Part shown: one piece after another, positions 37,133 to 47,325 of the stretch | Layout: each line of letters begins with the position of its first letter | Position numbering within the stretch: position 1 is the first letter of the stretch | Assembly: GCA_017555695.1 (NCBI GenBank) | Contig: JAFZFX010000051.1 | Location: forward strand, 17,725 to 81,724 | DNA from: Alistipes sp. | GTDB taxonomy: Bacteria; Bacteroidota; Bacteroidia; Bacteroidales; Rikenellaceae | DNA length: 64,000 nt | Direction: 5' to 3' | Program-made: the position numbers and the translations under genes | Notes under the pieces: generated by a model | What the model was told of the DNA's origin: nothing | The model's database searches: none | Seen by the model: the letters and a program-made list of their open reading frames with translations, nothing else

Positions 37133-39498
37133 TACTCTCTGACATAAATGCGTTTAACTCGTGTTGCAACCGATGTTATCACCTCATATGGTATAGTCGC
37201 AAGCGCCTCGGCCATATCCTCGGGCGTATTACCCGCGACGGGAGAGAATACCACTACCTCGTCACCCTCGGCAACACCCTCTATATCGGTTACATCTATC
37301 ATACAACTATCCATACACACGCGTCCGACTATCGGAGCCTTCTCGCCCGCCACCAACATCGACCATCGGCCACAGCTCAAGTGACGGTCCAGACCATCGG
37401 CATAGCCAATGGGGATAGTTGCTATCAGGCTATCTCGCTCCAACTGACCCGCACGGCCATAGCCTATGCTTTCGCCCGCCTTGCGCTCGCGCAGTTGCAC
37501 GATACGCGTTTTGAGCGTAGAAACGGGTTGGAGTTCGTCGTTGTGCTTATATCCGTAGCCATACAAACCCAATCCCAGACGGCACATATCGAACTGCGCC
37601 TGCGGGAATCGCTCGATAGCAGCCGAATTGGCCGTATGACGCAACACCTTGTATGGCAACGCCTCAACAAGGCGGCTGCTCATCCTATCGAACTTGGCTA
37701 TCTGCTCCAATGTATAATCGTCCTGCGACTCATCGTCGGCACAGGCCAGATGGGCAAAAACAGAAGCCACCTTGACGCTCTGCAGACCCGTTAAATATGC
37801 CGTCAGTTCATCCAACTCCTCCTCGACAAAGCCCAAGCGATGCATACCCGTATCCAACTTAATATGAATGGGATAAGGATATGAACCATAACGCTCGACG
37901 CTATCGACAAAATCGCGCAACGAGTGGAAACTATATATCTCGGGCTCCAGAGCATTAGCCACCATCTTGTCGAAACTACCCGCATCGGCATTAAGCACCA
38001 CGATGGGCATAGTGATACCCTTGCGGCGAAGCGTAATACCCTCATCGGCAAAAGCCACAGCCAGATAATCCACACCCAAGCGCTGCATCAGCTGTGCTAC
38101 CTCGGCATCTCCCGCACCATAACTCAAAGCCTTGACCATTGCAACCAGACGATGATTCTTCGGCAGACAACGACGGAAGTAGCCCAAATTGTGGGTCATA
38201 GCATCGAGATTAACCTCCAACACAGTCGTGTGGCTACGACGCTCCAACTGCTGGCAGACGCGCTCAAACTTGAAACGACGGTTACCCTTAAGCAGTATCG
38301 TGCGACCCGCAATATCCTCGGTAGAAAGGCCCTGCTCCAACTCCTCGGTAGAAGAGTAGAACTTTGTGCGGCAGCGGAACTCGGCAGCAAAGCGCTTGAT
38401 GCGCTCGCCGACACCGATCAACATATCCACTCCTGCACGCTCAACCATTGCGGCCACACGCGCATAGAGCTCCTCGTCACACATTCCACTCTGCTCGATA
38501 TCCGACACCACAGCCGTAGCGGGCGCACCCAACGCCACACTCTGCAGTGTATCAAGAGCCAGAGCCAACGAGTTAATATCGGAGTTGTATGTATCGTTAA
38601 TTATTGTCGAATCGTTAATACCCTCCTTAACCTCCAGACGCATAGTCACATCGGCCATAGCGGGATTGACGCTGTAACCCAACTCACGACAGAGACTCTT
38701 GACCAACTGACCGTCAATCTTTATCGTTTCGTTACCAGCCTTCAAGCCCTCGATGCTCTCCTCGGCAGCATCGACTTTTCGGCAATCGGCCGCAAGGTTT
38801 TCGGCCAACAGAGGCGTAATCTTGTCATAGGCGCTGTGGTAGATAAATCTATCGGCACGACGAGCAAGAATCAATTTTTCGTCTATCTTCTCCTCCAACG
38901 ACGAGAAGTTACACTGGTGGGCATCCCCTATCGATGTCATCACGACAACCTCGGGGCGAATCATTCGCTCCAGACGCTCCATCTCGCCTCGCTGTGATAT
39001 ACCCGCCTCAATAACGACCACCTGCTCATCGCCTTGAATCATCAGCAGCGACAACGCAACACCCAGCTGCGAGTTATAGCTCATTGGCGAGGCCAGGAAT
39101 TTAACATCGGCAGGCAGGGCTCTTGCCACCCACTCCTTAACTACGGTCTTGCCATTTGAGCCAGTAATACCTACTACACAGCCCTTGAACGACTCACGGT
39201 GAGCCGTTGCCAAACGCTGCAGAGCCTGCAAGGCGTTATCCACAACGACACATCCCGCATCATCGGGAAGTGCCACAGCCACATCACCTCGCTCAACCAT
39301 AAAGGCTCTGACGCCACGGCGGTACATATCACCCACATAGTCGTGCGAATCGTGGTTCACACCACACATAGCCACAAACATAGCATCACCCACAAAGGCA
39401 CAACTGCGCGAGTCGGTAACAACACCGCCCGCCACGACATCGCACCCCATCATCTTACCGCCACACAGACGGGCTATTTCAGACAAGTGATACTTCAT
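37132..39498 (-). CDS. Bifunctional MurF / alanine racemase
   Basis: This 788-residue fusion joins UDP-MurNAc-tripeptide:D-Ala-D-Ala ligase to alanine racemase, an arrangement known in Bacteroidetes, so D-alanine is made beside the step that uses it. The MurF part (about 1-420) has the Mur ligase P-loop GITGSNGKTVVKEW (about 110-123) and the NDTYNSDINSL motif. The racemase part (about 425-788) has the PLP-Lys motif MVKALSYGAGD and the GYGRAG catalytic Tyr region, with GYADGLDR beyond. Note SYGAGD in place of the usual DAYGHG. It is cytoplasmic and serves peptidoglycan synthesis, next to mutS2 upstream. Confidence 0.95.
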   Translation of the reverse strand: MKYHLSEIARLCGGKMMGCDVVAGGVVTDSRSCAFVGDAMFVAMCGVNHDSHDYVGDMYRRGVRAFMVERGDVAVALPDDAGCVVVDNALQALQRLATAHRESFKGCVVGITGSNGKTVVKEWVARALPADVKFLASPMSYNSQLGVALSLLMIQGDEQVVVIEAGISQRGEMERLERMIRPEVVVMTSIGDAHQCNFSSLEEKIDEKLILARRADRFIYHSAYDKITPLLAENLAADCRKVDAAEESIEGLKAGNETIKIDGQLVKSLCRELGYSVNPAMADVTMRLEVKEGINDSTIINDTYNSDINSLALALDTLQSVALGAPATAVVSDIEQSGMCDEELYARVAAMVERAGVDMLIGVGERIKRFAAEFRCRTKFYSSTEELEQGLSTEDIAGRTILLKGNRRFKFERVCQQLERRSHTTVLEVNLDAMTHNLGYFRRCLPKNHRLVAMVKALSYGAGDAEVAQLMQRLGVDYLAVAFADEGITLRRKGITMPIVVLNADAGSFDKMVANALEPEIYSFHSLRDFVDSVERYGSYPYPIHIKLDTGMHRLGFVEEELDELTAYLTGLQSVKVASVFAHLACADDESQDDYTLEQIAKFDRMSSRLVEALPYKVLRHTANSAAIERFPQAQFDMCRLGLGLYGYGYKHNDELQPVSTLKTRIVQLRERKAGESIGYGRAGQLERDSLIATIPIGYADGLDRHLSCGRWSMLVAGEKAPIVGRVCMDSCMIDVTDIEGVAEGDEVVVFSPVAGNTPEDMAEALATIPYEVITSVATRVKRIYVRE

Positions 39499-39527
39499 AG
39501 TTTATGCTACACTATATAATATTATAA

Positions 39528-42023
39528 TTAATCGTTCTTGAATCTAACGACAGTGATACCAGCGCCACCTCTATCAGCGTGCTCGTCGGCTGCTGAAGCA
39601 ACCTGCGGCACAGAACGCAGATAACGGCGTATCTCCTCCTTCAGGGCACCTGTTCCCTTACCGTGCAGAATGGAGACACCTCCAACGCCCACCATCAGCG
39701 CATCGTCCACCAAGTCCTGCACCACCTCCAGCGCCTCAACAGCACGCATACCACGCACATCGACGCTATCCTTAAAGTTGAGCTTGCGAGTCGATATATC
39801 CACCGACAAGACCGTTCTCGGCGTTACAGGCTTAATCGACTTCTTATACTCGGAGTTAGACACAACGCGCAGTTTATCCTTATCCACCGTAGTCAGAATC
39901 TGACCGAAGGCAACCTGCGCCTTACGACCCTTGATGCTCTGCACTACGCCCAGCACCTCCTGACCTTCGATTTTCACCTTCGAGCCTACCTCAACGGGCT
40001 TCAGCACCACAGCCTGCGCCTCGCTCTTAACAGCGGGCTCTACACCCTGACGCTTTTTATTCTCCTCACGGCGGGCCTTACGGCGCATCAAACGCTCCAT
40101 CTCGCGCTCCACCTTCTCGCCATCGAATGACGACTGCTCGCTCTGCACCTGGGTCTTGAAGTCATCCAACTCACGGCGTGCCAAACGGGTAAGTTCCTTC
40201 TCGGCCTGCGCCTCCTTGATGGTACGGATGGTATTCTCAATCTGGCGGTTAGCATCGGCAATAAGCTGCTGTGCCTCGGCCTTGGCCTGCTGCAGAATCT
40301 CACGACGCTCCTCCTTGATGCGAGAGAGCTGCTCGGTATAGCTCGTCTCCAACTCCTCAACCTTGCGGTCGGTCTGGCGGATGCGGTCACGCTTCTGCGA
40401 CCAGTAGTGTCTGTCGCGGGCAATCTCACGCAGCTGACGCTCAAGGTTGATATGGTCGCTACCCGCCTTGTCGCTCGCACGGCGGATAATATCTTCCGAC
40501 AAACCGATTTTGCGGGCTATCTCCACGGCAAACGAACTACCAGGCTTACCCTGTTCGAGTTTGAACAGCGGACGGATGTTCTGCACATCGAACATCATCG
40601 CGCCATTGGCTATACCTTCGGTTCCCGTGGCGTAATATTTAATATTTGAGTAGTGGGTGGTGATAACACCATAACACCCCTTCTCCAACAGTCGCTCCAA
40701 TATAGACTCGGCTATCGCACCGCCAATCACTGGCTCGGTACCAGAGCCGAACTCGTCAATCAACACCAATGTTCGCGGTGAGGCAGCCTGTAGCGTATGT
40801 TTCATATTAAGCAGGTGTGATGAATAGGTCGAAAGGTCGTTATCCATCGACTGCTCGTCACCAATATCCAGACACAGATGCTCGAAAATGGGCAACTCAC
40901 TCGTTTCGCCCGCCGTAACGGGGAAACCGCACTGGAACATATACTGCACCATTCCCGTAGTCTTTAGGCAGACAGACTTTCCACCCGCATTGGGGCCCGA
41001 GATTACCAATATATGTTTCTGCTTGTCGAGTTGCATATCCAGAGGCACCAACTCCTTCTTCTCGCGCTTGAGCGTCTGCGCCAAAAGTGGGTGGAACGCT
41101 CTACGCAACACCAATCTATCGTCGGTCGATACAATAGGCTTACCTGCACCATTCTCGATGGCCCAACGAGCCTTGGCTCGCAGCACATCCATATCGGCCA
41201 GATACTCACCCGCATCGGCTATAGGCTTGGCATCGGGAGCCAACTCCTCGGTAAAGGCTGTGAGCAGTCGCACAATCTCTCTGCGCTCGGCATACTCCAA
41301 TTCGCGCAGTTGGTTGTTGAGCTCGACCACTTCTACGGGCTCGATATAGAAGGTACGACCCGTTGCCGACTCGTCCTGAATAAAGCCGTTAAGTTTTCTC
41401 TTATTCGCCGCCGACACGGGAATCACCGCACGGCCGTCACGAATAGAGATCATAGCCTCAGCATCGACTATACCCGCCTTCTTGGCATTTGTTAGCACCT
41501 GCTGAAGTCGTTTAGCCACCTGACCCTCGTGTTGGCGTATGGCGCGGCGTATGCTTAAAAGTTCGGGAGTAGCAGTATCCTTTATCTCACCCTCCTCATC
41601 CACAATCTGATTTATGCGACGAATCACATCGGGGAATACACACACTCTCTCGCTGCGGCTATGCAGGCGGGGATACTTTGTCTGCTGACGGCTCAACACA
41701 AATCCCACCATATTGCCCACTGCAGTAAGCGCACGGCGCAATATCACAACCTCCTCGACCGTAAGGAACGCGCCCTCGACACCCAACTTCGCAGAGATGG
41801 CCTCCATATCGGGATACTCATCTCGCGGCGTTGCGGGGTCAATCATCAGCAGTTCGCGCATCTCGTCAGCCGACTCCTGTCTGCGCTCGATATCCCCACG
41901 CGAACAAGAGAACTTTTCATCGAAAATTCTCTCGCGCGCAATGGTCATACTGCACAGCGCAGCCACCTGCTCTCGCACTCGGTCGAAGCCTATTTTCTGC
42001 TCAAAATTAGCGGGATAAATCAT
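39528..42023 (-). CDS. mutS2: MutS2 family protein (Smr endonuclease)
   Basis: The 831-residue protein has the MutS core ATPase with Walker A GPNAGGKSVCLKT (about 333-345), Walker B VLIDEFGSGTEP, a long coiled coil (about 510-660, rich in E, R, Q) and a C-terminal Smr nuclease domain (about 755-831) with VDVRGMRAVEALE and HGKGTGALKEEI. MutS2 limits recombination and rescues stalled ribosomes in characterised bacteria. It lacks the mismatch-binding N-terminal domain, as expected. The gene lies 24 bases after the MCE gene and 29 before murF-alr. Confidence 0.96.
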   Translation of the reverse strand: MIYPANFEQKIGFDRVREQVAALCSMTIARERIFDEKFSCSRGDIERRQESADEMRELLMIDPATPRDEYPDMEAISAKLGVEGAFLTVEEVVILRRALTAVGNMVGFVLSRQQTKYPRLHSRSERVCVFPDVIRRINQIVDEEGEIKDTATPELLSIRRAIRQHEGQVAKRLQQVLTNAKKAGIVDAEAMISIRDGRAVIPVSAANKRKLNGFIQDESATGRTFYIEPVEVVELNNQLRELEYAERREIVRLLTAFTEELAPDAKPIADAGEYLADMDVLRAKARWAIENGAGKPIVSTDDRLVLRRAFHPLLAQTLKREKKELVPLDMQLDKQKHILVISGPNAGGKSVCLKTTGMVQYMFQCGFPVTAGETSELPIFEHLCLDIGDEQSMDNDLSTYSSHLLNMKHTLQAASPRTLVLIDEFGSGTEPVIGGAIAESILERLLEKGCYGVITTHYSNIKYYATGTEGIANGAMMFDVQNIRPLFKLEQGKPGSSFAVEIARKIGLSEDIIRRASDKAGSDHINLERQLREIARDRHYWSQKRDRIRQTDRKVEELETSYTEQLSRIKEERREILQQAKAEAQQLIADANRQIENTIRTIKEAQAEKELTRLARRELDDFKTQVQSEQSSFDGEKVEREMERLMRRKARREENKKRQGVEPAVKSEAQAVVLKPVEVGSKVKIEGQEVLGVVQSIKGRKAQVAFGQILTTVDKDKLRVVSNSEYKKSIKPVTPRTVLSVDISTRKLNFKDSVDVRGMRAVEALEVVQDLVDDALMVGVGGVSILHGKGTGALKEEIRRYLRSVPQVASAADEHADRGGAGITVVRFKND

Positions 42024-42047
42024 TCTGCACTCCTCGTCAATCAGTTG

Positions 42048-43085
42048 CTATTTATTACGCTTCTCAATCTCCTTAAGCTGTGCCTCGTGAACCTTCTCAG
42101 CCAACTCGTCGGCACGCTTAATCTCTCGCTTCTCGGCCTTGGCCTTAGCCTTTTCAACCTTCTTTGTGGGGTTGCTACCGAAAACCGAAACATTTATATA
42201 GCGGTGAGGATTCTCCTGCAAATCGGCCAACAGAGAAGAGAGGTTTGCACTCGCCTCGGCCAGATTGTCGTACAACTCCTTATCGTCGAGCAACTTGCTC
42301 ACGCTACCGTCGCCGTCATTAACCGTAGAGAGCACCTTGTTCAACTGCTCGACTGTACCCTCAATCTGTGCAATCAGGTCAGCCTCGGCCAACTTGTTTG
42401 AGAATGTGGCCATATTGTCGATGATGCTATCCACCTGCTCGGCATTATCACCCAGGCTCTTTGAGAAGCGGTTGAGCGAGAGCATAGCCTCCTCGAGGTG
42501 CTTCTTCTCCTTGGCGAGCATATCGTTCACATTGCCAGTTACACCATCTACATTCTCGACGATGCTGGTGATATGACCCGCGTTGTCGGTCATCAACTTA
42601 TTTACGCTCTCCAGAGTCTGTGCCATATTATCCATAATGGTGGTAACCTTTGCGATGATACCCTCCATCTCGGAACTTGCCATAGCCATCAGGTCGGTAG
42701 TCTCCTCTGACTTGATTGTACCGCCATCAGGAATCATCTCTGACGATGAGCCATAGACAATCTCCACAGCCTTTCCGCCCATCAGTCCGTCGCTGAAAAT
42801 CTTGGCCTTTGAATCTACGGGCAGAGCGTATTTGTTCTCGATAGTGAGCTCCACCTCGACACCCTTATTCGGGTCCTCATTGAGTATTACAGCTGTTACC
42901 GTACCAACCTTCACGCCGTGAATCACCACATGCGATGCAGACTGGATACCACCCACATTGTTGTAGTATGCATAATAGACATTAGTGCGACCGAAAATCT
43001 CTGAGCCCTGCAGGTATCGAATCACACCCCAGCCCAACAACAACATTACTACTGCAAACAATCCTACTTTAATTTCTCTTTTCAT
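42048..43085 (-). CDS. MlaD/MCE family lipid transport protein
   Basis: The 345-residue protein has an N-terminal membrane anchor (about 7-25), the MCE domain (about 35-115, with GGIQSASHVVIHGVKVGTV), a long helical region (about 130-250) and a charged C-terminal tail rich in Lys and Glu (about 305-345). MCE proteins form hexameric rings that move lipids between the membranes with an MlaFE-type ABC transporter. No ATPase or permease gene is next to it here, whereas many genomes keep them adjacent. It lies between an amidase and mutS2 with gaps of 63 and 24 bases. Confidence 0.9.
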   Translation of the reverse strand: MKREIKVGLFAVVMLLLGWGVIRYLQGSEIFGRTNVYYAYYNNVGGIQSASHVVIHGVKVGTVTAVILNEDPNKGVEVELTIENKYALPVDSKAKIFSDGLMGGKAVEIVYGSSSEMIPDGGTIKSEETTDLMAMASSEMEGIIAKVTTIMDNMAQTLESVNKLMTDNAGHITSIVENVDGVTGNVNDMLAKEKKHLEEAMLSLNRFSKSLGDNAEQVDSIIDNMATFSNKLAEADLIAQIEGTVEQLNKVLSTVNDGDGSVSKLLDDKELYDNLAEASANLSSLLADLQENPHRYINVSVFGSNPTKKVEKAKAKAEKREIKRADELAEKVHEAQLKEIEKRNK

Positions 43086-43148
43086 CTTTTATCTCCTCTT
43101 GTTTATACTCTTATTTTTGATTGCTTTTCCCGCCCGATGGCGAGATAT

Positions 43149-44330
43149 TTACTTTATAACTTTTCCCTCTTTATAGTGTATAACGAACGCATCCTTGAAA
43201 ACCTTGCGTACCGCCGCAACCTCTTTTTGCGCATCGGCGCGTGTCGAGAAGTTGCCGTAGCCATATTTGTACTTCAAAACGCCCGCACCTTCGTAGCAAG
43301 CCACCTTGCCTTTATACGACTTGAACTGGCTGTCATTGAGCGACAAACGCTTGTCAGACGCCAGCAACTGAATGGCATAGCCCTCGTCCGAAGACTCACT
43401 CGCCGACGGCACAACCGCAGGCTCCGTTTCGACCTTTTTCTCCTCCTTTTTGGGCTCCTCAACTACGGGTTTATTCTCCTCCTCCACGCTCTCATCTACA
43501 ACAATGGGAGTACTGACCACTTCGTCCGCACCACTATCGATACCCGCCATACGGTCAATGCTTTGGAAATACTCCTTCACCGAATTGCACAACATTCTGG
43601 CCAACGCAGCCTGACCCTTCTCTGAATTCATATAGGCCAATTCGCTCTTGTTAGTCATAAAACCTAACTCGGTAAGCACACTCGGCATATCGGTAGCATA
43701 CAGCACCTTAAGCAGTTGGCGCTTGACCTTACGCACTTCGCGACCGCCCTTGCCATAGTTCGACTGAATGATTCGGGCCATCATCTCGCTATACTCGCCA
43801 TAAGTGAACTGCAAGTTCTGGATGTAGGCTCTAACCATTGCGGCCGTATTCTCGTCTGACATATCAATCAGCTCGTCCTTGTTGTTATTGTAGAGAGCAT
43901 CCTCGTTGTAACGAGTCTCCTTCTCGCTCTCGCCCATAATCAGGGTCTCGGCACCCTTAACCGAAGTACTCTTCGCCGCATTGGCGTGAATCGAGATAAA
44001 GAGGTCGCCCTCGGCCTTATTGGCAATATTGGCACGGGCCGTGAGGTCATCATTGAGCGACTTACCCAAAGCGGTGTCAGTCTTGCGCGTATAGACCACC
44101 TTCGCACCTGGCAACTCCTTCTCGATGAGCGCACCGAGCTTAAGCGCAACGGCCAGATTTATATCCTTCTCCTTCACTCCACCATACACTGCACCAGGGA
44201 AAGCACTACCACCGTGACCTGCGTCAATAACAACAACGCGCTGGCGAGTGGCACCACTTTCGGCACACACAATCTGCCCCCAACAGAGCGCAGAGACAGA
44301 CAACACTATCCAAAAGAGTAGACGATTCAT
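43149..44330 (-). CDS. N-acetylmuramoyl-L-alanine amidase with SPOR domain
   Basis: The 393-residue protein has a signal peptide (MNRLLFWIVLSVSALCWG and following residues), a catalytic Amidase_3 domain (about 30-255) and a C-terminal SPOR domain (about 313-390) that binds denuded glycan at the division site. Zinc ligands are present: His in VIDAGHGG, Glu in GGVKEKDIN, His in FISIHANA, and the catalytic Glu in LTELGF. Between the domains lies a Glu/Lys/Pro-rich linker. It splits the peptide from MurNAc and probably acts in cell separation. It opens the twelve-gene minus-strand run and is divergent from the lptD-like gene. Confidence 0.94.
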   Translation of the reverse strand: MNRLLFWIVLSVSALCWGQIVCAESGATRQRVVVIDAGHGGSAFPGAVYGGVKEKDINLAVALKLGALIEKELPGAKVVYTRKTDTALGKSLNDDLTARANIANKAEGDLFISIHANAAKSTSVKGAETLIMGESEKETRYNEDALYNNNKDELIDMSDENTAAMVRAYIQNLQFTYGEYSEMMARIIQSNYGKGGREVRKVKRQLLKVLYATDMPSVLTELGFMTNKSELAYMNSEKGQAALARMLCNSVKEYFQSIDRMAGIDSGADEVVSTPIVVDESVEEENKPVVEEPKKEEKKVETEPAVVPSASESSDEGYAIQLLASDKRLSLNDSQFKSYKGKVACYEGAGVLKYKYGYGNFSTRADAQKEVAAVRKVFKDAFVIHYKEGKVIK

Positions 44331-44374
44331 ATAAAAAACTGCCGAAATATTATCGGTAATAGATAAAAAAACGC

Positions 44375-44382
44375 TATATTTG
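44375..44382 (+). promoter_or_regulatory. Promoter -7 box for the lptD-like gene
   Basis: TATATTTG is a full match to TAnnTTTG and lies 42 bases before the GTG start. The -33 sequence is weak. Confidence 0.6.
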
Positions 44383-44423
44383 TCGGTTAAAACACCTCAG
44401 CCACAGCAAGGTAACAGTTTGTT

Positions 44424-47279
44424 GTGAGCGGTTTTGCCGACGCGTCGGCAAAGGTACAAAAAATTATTGAAATTTTGGGTAATTTTAGGATTAAATATGC
44501 TCTTTTGGTAGCCATTACGCTTACTCTGTGGTCACTTCTGCCTGGATTGACCGCGGTGCAGCGTGCTATGGCCTCAAATAGCGAGGCGACCACAACGATT
44601 TTGGGCGCTTCACATTCTATTCTGCTACAACAGCAGGACAGCATCAGGGATGCCAACGCCCGCCGTGTGGCACAGCGCACAAGACGCAACAGTGCCAACA
44701 ATGGCGAGAGTGCCGACTCTTTGGCTACACCAACCAACGCCGCAGCGGCTACCACTGCCACTACGCAGACCGACTCTACCGCGAAGCGACGCGGCGGAAT
44801 GGGACTCGATGCGCCCATCATTGGCCGTGCGCAGGACTCACTCTTCTATGACTTGAGAGCCAAGAAGGTTTATTTCTACGAAAAGGGCGAGGTAAGCTAT
44901 GGCGATATGAATCTTGCGGCCGACTTGATGACCATCGACCTCGAGCGCAAGGATATCCACGCAGTAGGTAGAGCCGATACAATCGACGGCGAGCCCACGG
45001 TCACACGACCGCTATTCACACAGGGCAGCAACACCCTGAATATGGACACCATCACCTACAACATCGAGACACAGCGAGCAAAAATCAAGAATATCGCAAC
45101 CCAGCAGGGTGACGGTTGGCTCGTAGGTCAAGATGTGAAGAAGATGGCCGACAATACAATCAACATCGCCGATGGTATGTACACCACCTGCGACCAGACC
45201 GACCATCCCCACTTCTTCTACTCGATGTCGAAGGTAAAGGTAATCCCTGGCAAAAAGGCCATTATGGGCCCTGGCCACTTGGTTATCGAGGATGTACACA
45301 TCCCCTTCCTGGGTCTGCCCGAGGGATTCTTCCCATTGAGTTCTGGCCCCAAGTCGGGTATTCTGATGCCGTCATACGGCGAGGAGGCACGACGCGGATT
45401 CTACATCAGCGGTCTGGGTTATTATTTCACACTCAGCGACAATATGGACCTTACGCTGACGGGTGGCATCTACACGCTCGGTTCGTGGGAGGTCAGCGCC
45501 ATATCGCGTTACATCAAGCGTTACAAGTATACGGGTAACTTCAACTTCGATTTCTCGAGCATCCGCTCGGGCGACAAGAACGACCCCGATTTCGTCAAGC
45601 AGAACACATACCGACTGATGTGGACTCACTCGCAAGACCCCAAGGCTAACCCTGGTTCGACATTCTCGGCCTCGGTAAACTTGTCGTCGAGTGGTTATAG
45701 CCGCTATGCAGCCACCAACCTTACGGATATGTTGTCTACGCAGACAAACTCTTCAATCTCATACTCGAAGAACTGGGCTGGCACACCATTCTCGCTCTCG
45801 ATGAATGTGGCCGTTTCACAGAACTCACAGACAAAGAGCCTCTCGGCGACTCTGCCCAACATTTCGTTCAATGTATCGAAGTTCTACCCTCTGCGCCGCT
45901 CAGAGAAGGTGGGTAAGGATCGTTGGTATGAGAAGATCTCGATGAGCTACGCCGCGAAGATGACCAACACAGCAAGCGCCAAGGAGGGAAGCATCTTTAC
46001 GCAGGAGACGCTCAACAGTATGCGCCACGGCGTTCAGCACACCATCCCCATTCAGGCTACATTCAATGCGCTGAACTACATCAATATCACCCCATCGATA
46101 AACTACGCCGAGCGCTGGTATTTCAAGAAGGTGGACCGCGCGTGGAATCCCGAGACCAATACGGTCGATTACCTCGACCCCGAGTACGGATTCTACCGCC
46201 TCTACAACTACAACGCAGCAGTTTCGCTTTCGACCATCGTCTATGGTACTTGGCAGGTGAAGGAGAAGTATAAGGATTTTGCTCTGCAGGGCATTCGTCA
46301 TCAGGTAACACCCAACATCAGCTTCTCTTACGCCCCCGACTTCAGCAATCAGAAGTATGGCTACTATCAGACCGTACAGTCTGACTCAACGGGACGAGCT
46401 ACGGTATATTCACCTTTTGCCGACAACGCCTTTGGAGTCCCCACTACGGGTCGTAATATGTCTATGTCATTCTCATTGCGCCAGAGCCTCGAGGCTAAGG
46501 TCAAGAGTAAACGCGACTCTACAGGCTTGAAGAAAATCAAGCTCATCGACGACCTCTCGCTAAGTGGTTCGTACAATTTCCTGGCCGACTCAATGAATCT
46601 GTCGAACATCTCGGCATCATTGCGTACCAACATCGTGGGTAATTTCGGTATCAACTTGCGTGCGACAATCGACCCATATGAGGTGACCCCCGAGGGTAAA
46701 CGATACAACAAACTCACTTGGGCTCGAGGCAACTTGGGTCGCGTAATGAATACGGGATGGAGCTTTGGCTACACATTCAAGTCGCGCCAATCGGCACAAC
46801 CCGCCTCGGTGGGAGATAACAAGGACAACATCCCGCCCGAATATGCCAACCCCTTCTATGACCCCTACGGTCAGATGGACCCCACGCTGCGAAGACGATA
46901 TATGTCGCAGAGCTATTACGACTTCTCTATTCCGTGGAGTTTGAATGTGAACTACAATGTGAACTATACGCTCTCGTATGTGAACAACGGCACGACGGGC
47001 GTCAAACGCAATGTCACGCAGACCGTCGGCTTCAGCGGTAATGTCACCTTCTCGAAGAAGATGTCGGCTACGCTGTCGGGCGGTTACGATATTGCAATGA
47101 ATAAATTGACCACCTCGTCTATCAGCGTCACACGCGACTTGCACTGCTGGCAGATGTCATTCTCGTGGATTCCCTTCGGACACTACAAGAGTTGGAACTT
47201 CCACATCGGTGTGAAGGCCGCATCGCTCAAGGACTTGAAGTACGAGAAGAGTCAATCGATGTACGACAATTACTATTAA
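44424..47279 (+). CDS. lptD: LptD-like outer membrane LPS assembly protein
   Basis: The product of up to 951 residues has an N-terminal membrane/signal segment (IKYALLVAITLTLWSLLPGL, about 24-43), a low-complexity Thr/Ala stretch, an OstA/LptA-like jellyroll (about 130-290) and a C-terminal 26-strand-like barrel with alternating aromatic strands to the end. In Bacteroidetes such proteins are annotated as putative LPS assembly proteins that insert lipopolysaccharide in the outer leaflet. Start choice is open: a GTG at 44424 or a TTG at 44475, both ahead of the membrane segment. A perfect 20-base palindrome lies between them. It heads an eight-gene plus-strand run. Confidence 0.85.
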   Translation: MSGFADASAKVQKIIEILGNFRIKYALLVAITLTLWSLLPGLTAVQRAMASNSEATTTILGASHSILLQQQDSIRDANARRVAQRTRRNSANNGESADSLATPTNAAAATTATTQTDSTAKRRGGMGLDAPIIGRAQDSLFYDLRAKKVYFYEKGEVSYGDMNLAADLMTIDLERKDIHAVGRADTIDGEPTVTRPLFTQGSNTLNMDTITYNIETQRAKIKNIATQQGDGWLVGQDVKKMADNTINIADGMYTTCDQTDHPHFFYSMSKVKVIPGKKAIMGPGHLVIEDVHIPFLGLPEGFFPLSSGPKSGILMPSYGEEARRGFYISGLGYYFTLSDNMDLTLTGGIYTLGSWEVSAISRYIKRYKYTGNFNFDFSSIRSGDKNDPDFVKQNTYRLMWTHSQDPKANPGSTFSASVNLSSSGYSRYAATNLTDMLSTQTNSSISYSKNWAGTPFSLSMNVAVSQNSQTKSLSATLPNISFNVSKFYPLRRSEKVGKDRWYEKISMSYAAKMTNTASAKEGSIFTQETLNSMRHGVQHTIPIQATFNALNYINITPSINYAERWYFKKVDRAWNPETNTVDYLDPEYGFYRLYNYNAAVSLSTIVYGTWQVKEKYKDFALQGIRHQVTPNISFSYAPDFSNQKYGYYQTVQSDSTGRATVYSPFADNAFGVPTTGRNMSMSFSLRQSLEAKVKSKRDSTGLKKIKLIDDLSLSGSYNFLADSMNLSNISASLRTNIVGNFGINLRATIDPYEVTPEGKRYNKLTWARGNLGRVMNTGWSFGYTFKSRQSAQPASVGDNKDNIPPEYANPFYDPYGQMDPTLRRRYMSQSYYDFSIPWSLNVNYNVNYTLSYVNNGTTGVKRNVTQTVGFSGNVTFSKKMSATLSGGYDIAMNKLTTSSISVTRDLHCWQMSFSWIPFGHYKSWNFHIGVKAASLKDLKYEKSQSMYDNYY
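44433..44452. other. Perfect 20-base palindrome at the lptD start
   Basis: TTTGCCGACG is followed at once by its own reverse complement CGTCGGCAAA. It lies in the first codons if GTG 44424 is the start, or in the leader if the start is later. It could be an operator or an mRNA hairpin. Confidence 0.6.
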
Positions 47280-47325
47280 TCTGACGCCCACATTTGCGCG
47301 TCTGCAATTACATTATACCAACACG

